DNA of 37,739 bases from a virus. The position numbers were made by a program, and so were the translations under genes. The notes beneath the pieces were generated by a model. The model saw only the letters and a list, made by a program, of their open reading frames with translations, made no database searches and was not told the DNA's origin. The stretch is taken from positions 1 to 37,739 of IMG/VR virus record IMGVR_UViG_3300027508_000016. One strand, written 5' to 3'. Every line of letters starts with the position of its first letter. Position 1 is the first letter of the stretch. This document shows positions 1 to 9,363 of this stretch, piece after piece.

Positions 1-675
1 ATTAATAATATAGCAGTAACACCTGGAGAAACATTAACAGTAGTAGTAGGAACAAGTGGTGCTGGTGGAGCAGGATTGAATGTTGGAACTTCTGGTGGAC
101 TTTCTAGTATTGCAAGAGCTGCTACAATTCTATTACAAGCAGATGGTGGAACAAGAGGTAATTGTTTTGCAATTAGTGGAAATAATAATGGTGGCGCTGG
201 TGGAAATGTAGTAACTGGTTCAGGTGGTACTGGTGGTGCTGGTGGCGCTGGTAACTCATCAGGTGGTGCAGGAGGAGGTGGTGCTGGAGGATATTCGGGT
301 ACTGGAGGTGCTGGTGCAATTGGTGCAACGCTTGGCCTTGCAGGCGGTAGTGGCAGTGGCGGTTCTGGTGCTGGCGGTTGTGGATCAAATACTAGAGGCG
401 GTGGCGGCGGCGGAGTTGGACTTGGTGGAACGGGAGTTGGGGTTAATGGAGTGGCTAACACTACTAATAGTAGTGGAGGAGGTGGTGGTGGCTCTGGTGG
501 AGGTGACGGCTCTAGCGGTGCCGTAAGTGGAGCAGGCGGCCTATACGGTGGTGGAGGTGGCGGCGGGTCGGATGATGCAACAGGAACAGGTGGTCCAGGT
601 GCCACTGGCGCAATAAAAATATTCTATAGTGCCTATGGACAAAGTGCTCCTACATTTCCAAATGCTTTTGTTTAA
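1..675 (+). CDS. Glycine-rich tail fibre/adhesin protein, 5' truncated
   Basis: The reading frame is open from base 1 and ends at TAA 673-675, so the start lies outside the window; an internal TTG at 76 is not needed. The visible 224 residues begin with a segment containing VTPGETLTVVVG, typical of phage Gly-rich tail domains. A long run of Gly, Ser and Ala blocks follows, rich in GGGG and GGAGG. A short non-glycine end contains GAIKIFYSAYG. Such polyglycine sandwich domains occur at receptor-binding tips of phage fibres (for example T2-type gp38 adhesins). It sits at the head of a fibre gene cluster. A receptor-binding role is inference; membership of a Gly-rich tail protein class is well supported by composition. 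Confidence 0.75.
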   Translation: MNNIAVTPGETLTVVVGTSGAGGAGLNVGTSGGLSSIARAATILLQADGGTRGNCFAISGNNNGGAGGNVVTGSGGTGGAGGAGNSSGGAGGGGAGGYSGTGGAGAIGATLGLAGGSGSGGSGAGGCGSNTRGGGGGGVGLGGTGVGVNGVANTTNSSGGGGGGSGGGDGSSGAVSGAGGLYGGGGGGGSDDATGTGGPGATGAIKIFYSAYGQSAPTFPNAFV

Positions 676-696
676 ATATTAAGGTAAGTACAATAA

Positions 697-2253
697 ATGG
701 CTAAGCTCAATTCAGGAACCCGAATATATGGAACCGCTAATGTTGATACACAAATCAACATTGGTACTAATGTTGTTGCAAATACTACGGGGATATTTCC
801 AGCTTCCAATACTGTTGGAACTCAATTAGGTAACACAATATCCAGATGGGTGGTAAATGCTAATACTGGTAACTTTAGTGGTGCAGTTTCCGGTATAACG
901 ACACTAGCTACTGGTAACACAACTATAACAGGTTTTGCTAACATATCAACCAGTGTTAACAGTGCACTTCTAACTGTTGGTACTTCATTCATTGCAAATA
1001 CAACTGGTGCCTACCATACTGGTCTTGTTAATGCAGCCAGTATAACTATTGGATCTAGTTCGTTTACTGCAAACTTAACAGCAATTGTTATTGCTAATCC
1101 TTTGACTGCTAACGGCACTACAGGCACTTCTGGCCAAGTTTTAACTTCCAATGGAACATCTGGAGCTCCGTACTGGGCTGCATCAGGAGGAGAATCGATA
1201 AGAACAGTTGCGTACTATACTGGAGACGGTAGTACAACCAATTACGGTATAAATTATGATATTGGATATCTTGATGTGTATGTTAACGGTGTTAAGTACA
1301 AGTTTGGATCAGATTACACAGCTTCAAACGGTACAGGTGTATCGATACTGTCAACACCTCTTGACGGTGATAATATTGAATTAGTAGCATATCACAATGA
1401 TGCTGTACTTCTGGATGCTGTTTTAAAAGCAGGTGATACAATGACAGGAACGCTGAATGTTCCTGTTTTAAATTCTTCTGGTAGTGTAAATGCTGCTAGC
1501 CACACTATTGGATCAATACTAATTGCTAATACAACAGGTGTATATCATACTGGTACCATTAACGCTGCTAGCCACACTATTGGTTCAACGTTGATTGCTA
1601 ATACGACAGGTGTATATCACACTGGAACTATTAATGCAGCCAGTATAACTATTGGATCTAGTTCCTTTATTGCAAACTCAACTGCTGTTCTTATTGCTGA
1701 TCCTCTGACAGCAAATGGTACAACAGGAATAGCTGGCCAAGTACTTGCATCAAACGGAACAACAGGTTCTCCGTATTGGGTAACATCTGGTAGTGGAGCA
1801 ACTGCTTCAGATGATACATCTACGAACGGTACGAGGTATGTATTATTTGCAAACCAAACATCCGGATCAATAGCTAACGCATATGTTTCAAGTACGAGAC
1901 TATTGTATAACCCATCATCAGGAACACTAACTTCAACTGTAGTTACTTCATCATCTGATCAGAAACTTAAAACCAATATTGAAACTATTGTGGATCCACT
2001 AGAGGTTGTTGGTAGTATTCGTGGGGTGTCTTTTGATAGGATAGACACTGGTGTTAAAGATTACGGAGTTATTGCTCAGGAGATTGAGAAGATTATTCCT
2101 GAGGTGGTCCATGTTGACAGTGAAGGGTTCAGATCCGTATCCTACAATAGTATTATTGGATTCTTGATTGAAGGAATGAAAAAACAACAACACCAAATCA
2201 ATCAATTACAAGATAACATAAATAAAATATTAAAAGATAATAATATCAAATGA
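697..2253 (+). CDS. Tail fibre protein with C-terminal S74 intramolecular chaperone
   Basis: A 518-residue structural protein. Residues 1-419 are Asn/Thr/Gly-rich with repeated fibre motifs (IANTTG, YHTG). A 49-residue block occurs twice (residues 112-160 and 313-361), and a 24-residue unit occurs twice in tandem (265-288 and 289-312). The last 99 residues are a peptidase S74 domain: SDQKLKTNI carries the family's Ser-Lys pair (S420 and K425), followed by YGVIAQEIEKIIPEVV and a C-terminal coiled coil. In endosialidases and related fibres this domain assists trimerisation and then cuts itself off just before the SD motif, so the mature fibre probably ends near residue 419. The start is ATG 697 after AAGGTAAG. 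The stop overlaps the next gene by ATGA. Confidence 0.88.
   Translation: MAKLNSGTRIYGTANVDTQINIGTNVVANTTGIFPASNTVGTQLGNTISRWVVNANTGNFSGAVSGITTLATGNTTITGFANISTSVNSALLTVGTSFIANTTGAYHTGLVNAASITIGSSSFTANLTAIVIANPLTANGTTGTSGQVLTSNGTSGAPYWAASGGESIRTVAYYTGDGSTTNYGINYDIGYLDVYVNGVKYKFGSDYTASNGTGVSILSTPLDGDNIELVAYHNDAVLLDAVLKAGDTMTGTLNVPVLNSSGSVNAASHTIGSILIANTTGVYHTGTINAASHTIGSTLIANTTGVYHTGTINAASITIGSSSFIANSTAVLIADPLTANGTTGIAGQVLASNGTTGSPYWVTSGSGATASDDTSTNGTRYVLFANQTSGSIANAYVSSTRLLYNPSSGTLTSTVVTSSSDQKLKTNIETIVDPLEVVGSIRGVSFDRIDTGVKDYGVIAQEIEKIIPEVVHVDSEGFRSVSYNSIIGFLIEGMKKQQHQINQLQDNINKILKDNNIK
1030..1779 (+). repeat. Internal repeats of the tail fibre gene
   Basis: Bases 1030-1176 and 1633-1779 are two 147-bp, in-frame, diverged copies of one 49-codon block. 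Between them, 1489-1560 and 1561-1632 are two tandem 72-bp copies of a 24-codon block, and a shorter related block lies upstream near 976-1029. They look like modular duplication of fibre shaft segments. Confidence 0.8.
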
Positions 2254-2930
2254 CAACAAGATCCTCAGACTTATCACAGCTGTCATCATATTTTGATGTA
2301 GTTACTAAAGGTGCACCTGTTGAATATGATTCGTTGGTTTCCAAGTTTAATGGAATTACAAAGGATTTTGTTTTGAGAGCTAACAATGTTGTATCTACAG
2401 TTTATACTGATGATCAACTATTGGTTACTTCTGGTGGATCAACTCTAGACAATGTTGATTATACAAAGACAGATTATTTCAACTCTCCTGTCTTTTATAG
2501 TGATTTTACACATGGATATAGATTAGATAGATCCGCGTTGGTTGTAAATGTTGTAAGTACTTCTATATCAAGAGATTCAGAAGTTTATCAATTAGATTCT
2601 AATAACTGTGTAGTATTCACAGCAACTTTAGTCGAGAGTAGTCCAACATCATTGACACTGACTAATGTGAGAACTGACGGCAGTATCATATCAACAAATA
2701 CATCGCCCGTAATAAGTGGTACTATTGTTAGTAGAAAAAGTGGGTCAGCAGTAGTTGCTAACCTATCAGTATCATTTGTATCTGTAATTAACTTTGCAGG
2801 CGCGCCTACTAAATACAACACAAACCTTAAAATTAGAAGGATAAGTACTTCTGATGTTAGTCCAAAAACACAGAGAGTATTCAACAACTTAATCCCATTC
2901 AGCCCGATCAACATTATGTTATCAGAATAA
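2250..2930 (+). CDS. Hypothetical protein in tail fibre cluster
   Basis: A 226-residue protein starting at ATG 2250, which overlaps the stop of the preceding fibre gene by 4 bases and implies translational coupling. I do not recognise a family. The sequence is Ser/Thr/Val-rich, with no cysteine motif beyond a single Cys, no transmembrane segment and no coiled coil. It contains aromatic patches such as DYFNSPVFYSDFTHGY in the first half and a beta-rich second half. Its position between two large fibre or baseplate-associated genes suggests a virion component, perhaps a fibre connector. That is inference from context only. Confidence 0.6.
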   Translation: MTTRSSDLSQLSSYFDVVTKGAPVEYDSLVSKFNGITKDFVLRANNVVSTVYTDDQLLVTSGGSTLDNVDYTKTDYFNSPVFYSDFTHGYRLDRSALVVNVVSTSISRDSEVYQLDSNNCVVFTATLVESSPTSLTLTNVRTDGSIISTNTSPVISGTIVSRKSGSAVVANLSVSFVSVINFAGAPTKYNTNLKIRRISTSDVSPKTQRVFNNLIPFSPINIMLSE

Positions 2931-2945
2931 CGGAGAAATAAAACC

Positions 2946-5900
2946 ATGGCAAGAAGAGTAATTCCTGACTTTATATACACTTTCAACACGGTAGCTCAGA
3001 CACTTGTTGTTCGTGGTTATTATCCTCTAGAAAAACTAGCACTGATAACTAACGTAACAGATAATCTGGTAATGTATAATTTTGCAGATTCTACATTTGC
3101 AGGTACTACAGCTGTGTTTAATAGTAATACAAACGCCACTACTATTACATTGAACTACAACACAGCTTCAATGAGCAATACCGATGTAATTCAGGTGCTT
3201 GTTGATGAAACTGATACGGCAATAACGGCATCTGAAGAGTTGACAGATCCAGTTAACAAGATGCGTGTTTCTACACCACAATCAATGATTGATACTGACT
3301 TTGAATACAGTACTCAGTCTACCAAGTGGGAATCAGTTGCCATGATCAACTATCAACCGTTTGGATATGTCAATAACGCACAGACACTTACTCTGACAAC
3401 TTTAACTGCTGCAGCAAACGGTAGTAAAACTATAATTCTTACACCAAACAACAGTCTTGTACAGGGCCAACCTGTTTTCTTGTATGATACTGCATGGCAC
3501 GGCTCTGATGGAACATTTAATGTGGTTGTTGCTAACTCAACAGCTGTCACATTGAATGCTAAGTATCCATTTCCCAATACAACCTCAAATAATATATTAA
3601 GTGCTTTTACTGTTGGATATGCTGGCCAACAGTACGTTGGCGCCAACGTTGCTCACACAATGGCTGTGTTTAGTACTAAGATGGTTAACGTGACAACTAC
3701 ACAGGCTCACGGACTATCAATTGGTAACGAGGTTGCGGTTATCAATTCAGTTGCTACCGCTTCTTTTAGCAACACACACGTCGTGGTATCTGTTGCTAAC
3801 AGTACAATGTTTAGTATTGTGCCTACATCAGCTCCGGGTACAATTACTTCACAACAGCTAGCATATCAACCTTCAGGCGGTGTTGCGCACCGAGCGTTTG
3901 ACGGTGGTGTTAAATTTAGTACATTCAGCCAAAGTCATGGACAGCAGCTAATAAGACAAACGAGAAGATATTTTAGATACCAGTCTGGTAAGGGTATTCA
4001 GATGAGTACCGGTACTATTCTAAAACCTGAAATAACAATAGATAGTTTGACTTCGTCAGGTACCACAGTTACACTTATAACTAAAGAACTTCATAACATT
4101 AATCCTGGAGCAGAGATACTAGTAGCTGGGGCAGATCAAACAGCGTATAACGGAACATTCACAGTTGTTGATGTAATAACTCCTTACAGGTTTACATATA
4201 CTGCTCTATCAACCCCAACAGATGCAACTGCTTCTGGTGATTATAGACTGAACGTGACAGCGTGGAACGGTGCTGGATCACGTATTGGTTTGTTTGACGA
4301 TCAAAACGGTCTCTTTTTTGAGTATGATGGTCAGCAGCTATATGCAGTTATCAGGCAAAGTGTCTTCCAGTTATCTGGAGGAGTCACACTAACCAATAAC
4401 TCTGCAGCTGTCGCAAGTGCCACTCTTATCAACGGAGCAACAACTAGATTTGCTCGTCAGCTAGTACCTGGAGATTCGGTAGTAATCAGAGGTCAATCTT
4501 ATAAAATAAATACGATTACTTCTGATATAGCAATGACAATTAACCCCCCATATAAAGGACCAACTGTATCAGCTCCTTCATATGCAATTGTTACAAAAAC
4601 GATAGACACTAGAATTCCTCAGTCTCAGTGGAACATTGATGCATGTGATGGAAGTGGAAGAAGTGGATTCAATCTTGATGCATCTAAGATGCAGATGTTC
4701 TATATCGATTACTCTTGGTACGGTGCTGGATTCATTAGATGGGGGTTCAGAGGACCTGATGGTAACATAGTTTATTGTCACAAGGTTGTTAACAATAACA
4801 AGAACTACGAAGCATACATGCGATCTGGTAACTTACCAGCAAGATATGAAAATCATACTCATGCAAAATATACAGAGTTGACTGCTACTCTTGATGCAAG
4901 TAATACAACATCGATTGCAGTAGCAAATGCAATGTACTGGCCAAATTCAGGTATTGCATGGGTTCGTAATGATACGCAGAGTGAATTTATTAAGTATGCA
5001 TCAAGATCTAATACATCACTTAATTCTCTAACAAGAACTGGTCAAGGTAATCTTGTAGCTACTATTACGACAACTGCGGGTTCATCTACATTATTAATGT
5101 CGGATACAACTGGTATCAGTGAAGGGATGTATATTCAATCTAATAATGCTTCTGGACTTTGGATTGTACCGCCTGACTCGTTCGTTGTTAGTGTTACGAC
5201 AAATGCATCAGTTAAGTCTAGTAAGGCAGCATTACAATCAACATCCGCAAACGTTGCTGCTATTGTTTCTTCTGGTATGTCAGCAGCTCAAACTTTCTCA
5301 TTCTCAACAACAACTCCTGTTCAGGTTCAACTTCATGCACCTGCATTTGCCCCGACAATCAGTCACTGGGGTAGTAGTGTGATTATGGACGGTAGGTATG
5401 ATGATGATAAGTCATTCATATTTACACAGGGTATGACAACTGGTCTATCTGTTGCTGGAGCAGCAACCAATGTGTTGCAAAGCTTCAGAGTAGCTCCGAG
5501 TGTTCATAACGGTATTCCTGGTGCTCAAGGTACAAGAGAACTTATCAATAGAATGCAGATGGTGTTGAGACAGCTAGATATGTTATCTGCTGGTCAGTTC
5601 CTTGTAACATTAGTTCTGAATGGAAGTATAAACGCAGGTGCATCAACTGCTGCGCAAGTATGGTTGCCGGCTGGTGGATCAAGCTTGGCTCAATACATTA
5701 ATCACTCTGCTGCAACAACGATTACTGGTGGTGAAGTTATTTACGGTTTCTTCACAAACAGCTCTGGTGGTACTACTAACCTAACAACAACAAGTCAAGA
5801 ATTACCGTTGGTTAGAGACTTAGGTAACTCTGTTCTTGGTGGATATTCCGGCCAGAATTCAACATACGGAAGTTCGAACTCTACATTTACAGCACTTACT

Positions 5901-6020
5901 GGTGCAGCTGCTGTGTTTCCAGACGGTCCAGATGTTGTAAGCGTTGTTGTTAGAAACTTGACCCCGTCAACAGCATTCAACATTTTTAGTCGTATGTCTT
6001 GGACAGAAGCACAAGCGTAA
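2946..6020 (+). CDS. Large virion structural protein (tail fibre/baseplate associated)
   Basis: A 1024-residue protein starting at ATG 2946 after an ACGGAG ribosome site. It is rich in Thr, Ser, Asn, Val and beta-forming residues and has almost no Cys, as expected of an extended phage structural protein. Around residues 100-140 it carries the segment RVSTPQSMIDTDFEYSTQ followed by TKWE, which I associate from memory with large virion proteins of marine T4-like phages. Repeated beta-sandwich-like blocks follow (several GTTVTL and NGTFTV motifs). The C-terminal region from about residue 750 has a different composition and may be a separate domain. It starts 16 bp after the preceding stop. The exact location in the particle is unknown. 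Confidence 0.72.
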   Translation: MARRVIPDFIYTFNTVAQTLVVRGYYPLEKLALITNVTDNLVMYNFADSTFAGTTAVFNSNTNATTITLNYNTASMSNTDVIQVLVDETDTAITASEELTDPVNKMRVSTPQSMIDTDFEYSTQSTKWESVAMINYQPFGYVNNAQTLTLTTLTAAANGSKTIILTPNNSLVQGQPVFLYDTAWHGSDGTFNVVVANSTAVTLNAKYPFPNTTSNNILSAFTVGYAGQQYVGANVAHTMAVFSTKMVNVTTTQAHGLSIGNEVAVINSVATASFSNTHVVVSVANSTMFSIVPTSAPGTITSQQLAYQPSGGVAHRAFDGGVKFSTFSQSHGQQLIRQTRRYFRYQSGKGIQMSTGTILKPEITIDSLTSSGTTVTLITKELHNINPGAEILVAGADQTAYNGTFTVVDVITPYRFTYTALSTPTDATASGDYRLNVTAWNGAGSRIGLFDDQNGLFFEYDGQQLYAVIRQSVFQLSGGVTLTNNSAAVASATLINGATTRFARQLVPGDSVVIRGQSYKINTITSDIAMTINPPYKGPTVSAPSYAIVTKTIDTRIPQSQWNIDACDGSGRSGFNLDASKMQMFYIDYSWYGAGFIRWGFRGPDGNIVYCHKVVNNNKNYEAYMRSGNLPARYENHTHAKYTELTATLDASNTTSIAVANAMYWPNSGIAWVRNDTQSEFIKYASRSNTSLNSLTRTGQGNLVATITTTAGSSTLLMSDTTGISEGMYIQSNNASGLWIVPPDSFVVSVTTNASVKSSKAALQSTSANVAAIVSSGMSAAQTFSFSTTTPVQVQLHAPAFAPTISHWGSSVIMDGRYDDDKSFIFTQGMTTGLSVAGAATNVLQSFRVAPSVHNGIPGAQGTRELINRMQMVLRQLDMLSAGQFLVTLVLNGSINAGASTAAQVWLPAGGSSLAQYINHSAATTITGGEVIYGFFTNSSGGTTNLTTTSQELPLVRDLGNSVLGGYSGQNSTYGSSNSTFTALTGAAAVFPDGPDVVSVVVRNLTPSTAFNIFSRMSWTEAQA

Positions 6021-6021
6021 T

Positions 6022-6741
6022 ATGCCTGTTTTTAATAAACTAGTTCTTGATCAGGATGGTTTACTTGTCGGTAAAAGACAAATAGACGCATCCCAGGATG
6101 GTGTTTATTTTTCCGGAAACGGAATGTTTGGTGACAACCTTGTTGTTACTGGTAACACTACAGCTAATGTATTCAGCGGTTCAGGTGCCTCACTTACATC
6201 TTTGAATGGAACCAACATCTCTTCTGGAACAATATCAAGATCAAGACTACCTGCAGGGTCTGTGTTGCAAGTTGTAGACACATACTTTACAACACCAGTA
6301 TCACAATCAATGACCGGTGCTGCTGTCAACAACATCACTGGTCTACAAGCAACAATACAACCAACTTCAACTAGCAGTAGAATTTTAATTTTTGTTCGTT
6401 GGTTTGGTGAACACGGTACAGATGGTATGAACTGGGAGAGTATGTTTGGAATAACTAGAGATGGAACGGCAATAGGATTACCTGCACAACCGGGTAGCAA
6501 TCTTTTAGGTATGTCAATGGCTTCTTTATCACATTATTCTGCAAATGCAGATTCAACACCAGAAAATGTTTTTTATAATTATATAGATTCACCTGGTACA
6601 ACATCTACGGTTACATACAGGGCTTATTATACACCACAATCTACTGAAACTTTGTATACTAATAGAACTGTTAATGCTGCCACTACTGTTGGTTTTGAAA
6701 GAGGAACATCCTCTATTATTCTAATGGAGATTGCAGGATGA
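6022..6741 (+). CDS. Tail fibre-like protein
   Basis: A 239-residue protein starting 2 bp after the preceding stop. The N-terminal part (residues 1-75) has fibre shaft features: VYFSGNGMFGDNLVVTGN and FSGSGASLTSLNGTNI, the latter being the familiar phage-fibre linker before SRLP. The C-terminal part (about 80-239) forms a compact beta domain ending in SSIILMEIAG, a common ending of phage fibre head domains. The order shaft then globular tip suggests a short receptor-contacting fibre or one accessory to the large fibre upstream. The stop overlaps the next start by ATGA. Fibre identity is supported by motifs; receptor function is inferred. Confidence 0.72.
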   Translation: MPVFNKLVLDQDGLLVGKRQIDASQDGVYFSGNGMFGDNLVVTGNTTANVFSGSGASLTSLNGTNISSGTISRSRLPAGSVLQVVDTYFTTPVSQSMTGAAVNNITGLQATIQPTSTSSRILIFVRWFGEHGTDGMNWESMFGITRDGTAIGLPAQPGSNLLGMSMASLSHYSANADSTPENVFYNYIDSPGTTSTVTYRAYYTPQSTETLYTNRTVNAATTVGFERGTSSIILMEIAG

Positions 6742-7031
6742 TTGCACAGGCACTAGTAAAATTGAGACCGGGTTCTTCATGGGAAGTTATTGGTGATGAT
6801 GTATATGATAATATCAACTGGAAAGACACAGTTCAAAGCAAACCAACTAGACAAGAAGTTGAAGATACCGTTGCTGAGTTAGTTCAAGCTCGAATAAATA
6901 CACAATATCAAAGAGATAGAAGAAAAGAATATCCTAGTTTTGCTGATCAGTTTGATTTGCTATATCACGGTGGGTACGATGTTTGGAAAGCATCAATTGA
7001 AGAGATAAAGATCAAATATCCTAAACCCTAG
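6738..7031 (+). CDS. XkdW-like small tail protein
   Basis: A 97-residue protein whose ATG overlaps the preceding stop. The first half contains RPGSSWEVIGDD; the second half has R(R/K)EYPSFADQFDLLYHGG followed by WKASIEEIKIKYPKP. The pattern EYPS-DQ-D-LY-GG-WK-I-K-KYPKP is shared by a widespread family of short phage proteins next to tail fibre genes (XkdW-like), which I place from memory. Such proteins are thought to be fibre-associated or fibre assembly factors. It is the last gene of the fibre group; a late promoter for the neck genes lies just downstream. Confidence 0.7.
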   Translation: MIAQALVKLRPGSSWEVIGDDVYDNINWKDTVQSKPTRQEVEDTVAELVQARINTQYQRDRRKEYPSFADQFDLLYHGGYDVWKASIEEIKIKYPKP

Positions 7032-7058
7032 TAGCTATTTTTTTCTTAATTAAATAAA

Positions 7059-7066
7059 CATAAATA
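7059..7066 (+). promoter_or_regulatory. T4-type late promoter upstream of gp13
   Basis: CATAAATA followed by CTCC lies 23 bases before the neck gene ATG, in the intergenic gap. It differs from the T4 late consensus TATAAATA at the first base only. A gp55 gene in this window supplies the matching sigma factor. Confidence 0.7.
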
Positions 7067-7088
7067 CTCCAAAGAACAAGGAGTAATA

Positions 7089-7829
7089 ATGGCTGTTCCA
7101 ACCTCAAGATCTACTTTTAAAGAATATTGTTTACGCAAGCTAGGTAAACCTGTAATTGAAATTAACGTTGATGATGATCAAGTAGAAGACCGGATTGATG
7201 AAGCTTTAAAGTATTACTGGGATTACCATTTTGATGGTACTGAGAGAGTATACTATAAGCATCTGATTACTTCAACTAATATTACAGACAAGTATATTAC
7301 TTTACCTGAAAATATTATAGGGGCAGTAAGAATATTTAACATTGGTGATCCAATGGTTACCAATAATCTTTTTGATATCCGCTATCAAATTGCTCTTAAC
7401 GACCTGTATACTCTTACATCGGTCTCAATGATTCCCTACTACATGATGTTCCAGCACATTCAGCTGCTAGAACAAATGCTCGTAGGTCAGCAACCAATCA
7501 GATATAACAGACATATGAATAGAATGTTTGTTGATATGGATTGGAATAAAGTTAACGCTGGTAATTATTTAATAGTTGAAGCATATCAAGTTGTTGATCC
7601 TGACGTGTATACTGATGTGTGGGGGGACAGGTGGCTATCTCTTTATACGTCTGCACTAATTAAAAAACAATGGGGATCTAACCTCACTAAATTTAGTGGT
7701 CTGCAGTTACCTGGTGGTGTTCAATTCAACGGTGACAAGATTTACAACGATGCAGTTAATGAAATTGAAGCAATGGAAAAAGAGATGAGTAGCAGTTACT
7801 CGCTTCCAGCTTTTGATATGATTGGTTAA
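7089..7829 (+). CDS. 13: Neck protein gp13
   Basis: A 246-residue homologue of T4 gp13, the neck protein that with gp14 closes the filled head and prepares it for tail joining. The opening MAVPTSRSTFKEYCLRKLGK and the following EINVDDDQVEDRIDEAL and YYWDYHFDGTE are the conserved start of this family in marine T4-like phages. The aromatic-rich middle (MIPYYMMFQHIQLLEQML) and the C-terminal FDMIG are also in place. Start is ATG 7089 after AAGGAG. It is the first gene behind a late promoter and precedes gp14 by only 11 bases. Confident by order and sequence. Confidence 0.92.
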   Translation: MAVPTSRSTFKEYCLRKLGKPVIEINVDDDQVEDRIDEALKYYWDYHFDGTERVYYKHLITSTNITDKYITLPENIIGAVRIFNIGDPMVTNNLFDIRYQIALNDLYTLTSVSMIPYYMMFQHIQLLEQMLVGQQPIRYNRHMNRMFVDMDWNKVNAGNYLIVEAYQVVDPDVYTDVWGDRWLSLYTSALIKKQWGSNLTKFSGLQLPGGVQFNGDKIYNDAVNEIEAMEKEMSSSYSLPAFDMIG

Positions 7830-7843
7830 GGGGTAACAAAATC
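7828..7843 (+). promoter_or_regulatory. 14: Ribosome site deciding the gp14 ATC start
   Basis: AAGGGG at 7828-7833 overlaps the stop of gp13 and stands 7 bases before ATC 7841. This is normal initiation spacing, which supports initiation at the non-AUG codon rather than at ATG 7925, which has no good upstream purine run. Confidence 0.6.
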
Positions 7844-8563
7844 GCCACCTCCTTCTATTTCAATAATTTTGGTGCCAGCCAAGAACAACTACTGATTGAA
7901 GATTTAGTAGTCGAGTCAATCCGTATGTACGGACATGATTTGTATTATCTTCCAAGAACTAGAATTAATGACGACTTAATTCTGGGTGAGGACTCGTACT
8001 CAGAGTTTAACACTCAATATTTTGTTGAGATGTATATTAAGAATGTAGAAGGATTTGCTGGTCAAGGTGATTTTCTTTCTAAATTTAATTTAGAGATAAG
8101 AGACCAGGTAACATTCACAGTAGCAAGAAGAACATTTAGTAATGAAGTTGGTGCTTACACTTCATTTGTAAGGCCAAGAGAGGGTGATCTAATATACTTC
8201 CCTCTAAATAATAAGTTGTTTGAGATTAAGTTTGTTGAGCACGAAGCAATATTCTATCAACTAGGGTCTCTTCAGACTTTTGATATTAGTTGTGAGTTGT
8301 TTGAATACAGTAATGAAATATTTAACACAGGTATATCTTTAATTGATGATAAGCAAAGAGATCTAACCTTTAATCTGACAGATTTTGCAATCAAGTTAGA
8401 GACCGGTCTTGCACTTGCAGATGAGGACGGATACGACCTTGTTTTAGAATCGTTCAACATGGATACACAAGATCCAATTTCTGATAATGTTGAGTTGGAA
8501 TCTGAAGGTGATAGTATATTAGACTTCAGTGAAATTGATCCTTTCAGTGAGGGAACGTACTAA
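7841..8563 (+). CDS. 14: Neck protein gp14, apparently starting at ATC
   Basis: A homologue of T4 gp14, partner of gp13 in the head-tail neck. The first ATG of the frame is at 7925, but coding sequence clearly continues upstream: bases 7841-7924 read (I/M)ATSFYFNNFGASQEQLLI followed by EDLVVESIR, the conserved gp14 N-terminus. The frame is closed by TGA at 7814, and no ATG, GTG or TTG lies between that stop and 7925. The only start fitting homologues is ATC at 7841, 7 bases after AAGGGG. From there the protein is 240 residues. It is acidic at the C-terminus. TAATG overlaps its stop with the next start. Function is secure; the start is unusual. Confidence 0.88.
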   Translation: MATSFYFNNFGASQEQLLIEDLVVESIRMYGHDLYYLPRTRINDDLILGEDSYSEFNTQYFVEMYIKNVEGFAGQGDFLSKFNLEIRDQVTFTVARRTFSNEVGAYTSFVRPREGDLIYFPLNNKLFEIKFVEHEAIFYQLGSLQTFDISCELFEYSNEIFNTGISLIDDKQRDLTFNLTDFAIKLETGLALADEDGYDLVLESFNMDTQDPISDNVELESEGDSILDFSEIDPFSEGTY

Positions 8564-9363
8564 TGTTTAATCAAGTTTTTTATCACGATACCATAAAAAA
8601 ATATGTTGTTTTGTTTGGAACAATATTTAATGACATCTATATTCTTAAAGGCGATGGTACAGATACTACACAAACAATAAAGGTTCCTGTATCGTACGGA
8701 CCAAAGCAGAAATTCATTTCTAGACTTACACAAGATCCAGATCTAACAAAACCTGTTGCTATCCAGCTCCCTAGGATAGGTTTTGAGATGACGGATATAA
8801 GTTATGCATCAGAGCGTAAGCTACCAACTATTAACAGAGTTGCAGTTCAAGATCCAACTAATCCAGATAGATTAAAATATCAATACATGCCTGTGCCGTA
8901 TGATTTTAATTTCAGTATGTACATACTTGTTAAAAATGCCAATGACGGAACAAGGATACTTGAGCAGATTCTACCGTTCTTTACACCGGACTGGACTGCT
9001 ACATTAAATCTCGATTCTTCCATGCAGCATAAATATGATATACCTATAATATTAGATGATGTTAGATCCGAAGATACCTATGAGGGTAATTTTATAGAAA
9101 GAAGAGTTCTTACTTGGACTCTTAATTTTACTCTCAAAGGTTATATATTTGGACCATCAAGAAAATCCGAACAAATTAAGACTTCTGCTATCAATCTTTA
9201 TAATGTTGATAGTGCTAGATCGTTAACAACTGCAATAGGTAATACTCAGATACAGGATACCATAACAACTATTCCAATTGTAACAGGCAAGACTCTCGCT
9301 CAAGTTGAAGCAGATGATGACTATACGTTTAGTCAGACAATAGAGCAGTTTTATGAACAATGA
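8563..9363 (+). CDS. 15: Tail sheath stabiliser and completion protein gp15
   Basis: A 266-residue homologue of T4 gp15, the ring that caps the contractile tail and binds the neck. The N-terminus MFNQVFYHDTIKKYVVLFGT and the following FNDIYI match this family, as do IKVPVSYGPKQKFISRL and the PRIGFEM segment. Its first base overlaps the gp14 stop (TAATG), so the two are coupled. The C-terminus overlaps the small terminase start by 11 bases. Position between gp14 and gp16 agrees with T4 order. Confidence 0.92.
   Translation: MFNQVFYHDTIKKYVVLFGTIFNDIYILKGDGTDTTQTIKVPVSYGPKQKFISRLTQDPDLTKPVAIQLPRIGFEMTDISYASERKLPTINRVAVQDPTNPDRLKYQYMPVPYDFNFSMYILVKNANDGTRILEQILPFFTPDWTATLNLDSSMQHKYDIPIILDDVRSEDTYEGNFIERRVLTWTLNFTLKGYIFGPSRKSEQIKTSAINLYNVDSARSLTTAIGNTQIQDTITTIPIVTGKTLAQVEADDDYTFSQTIEQFYEQ

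Noticed and set aside
224-526. Second-frame ORF in the Gly-rich gene
   Set aside because: Frameshifted reading of GGT/GGA repeats gives low-complexity valine and leucine; it is a shadow.
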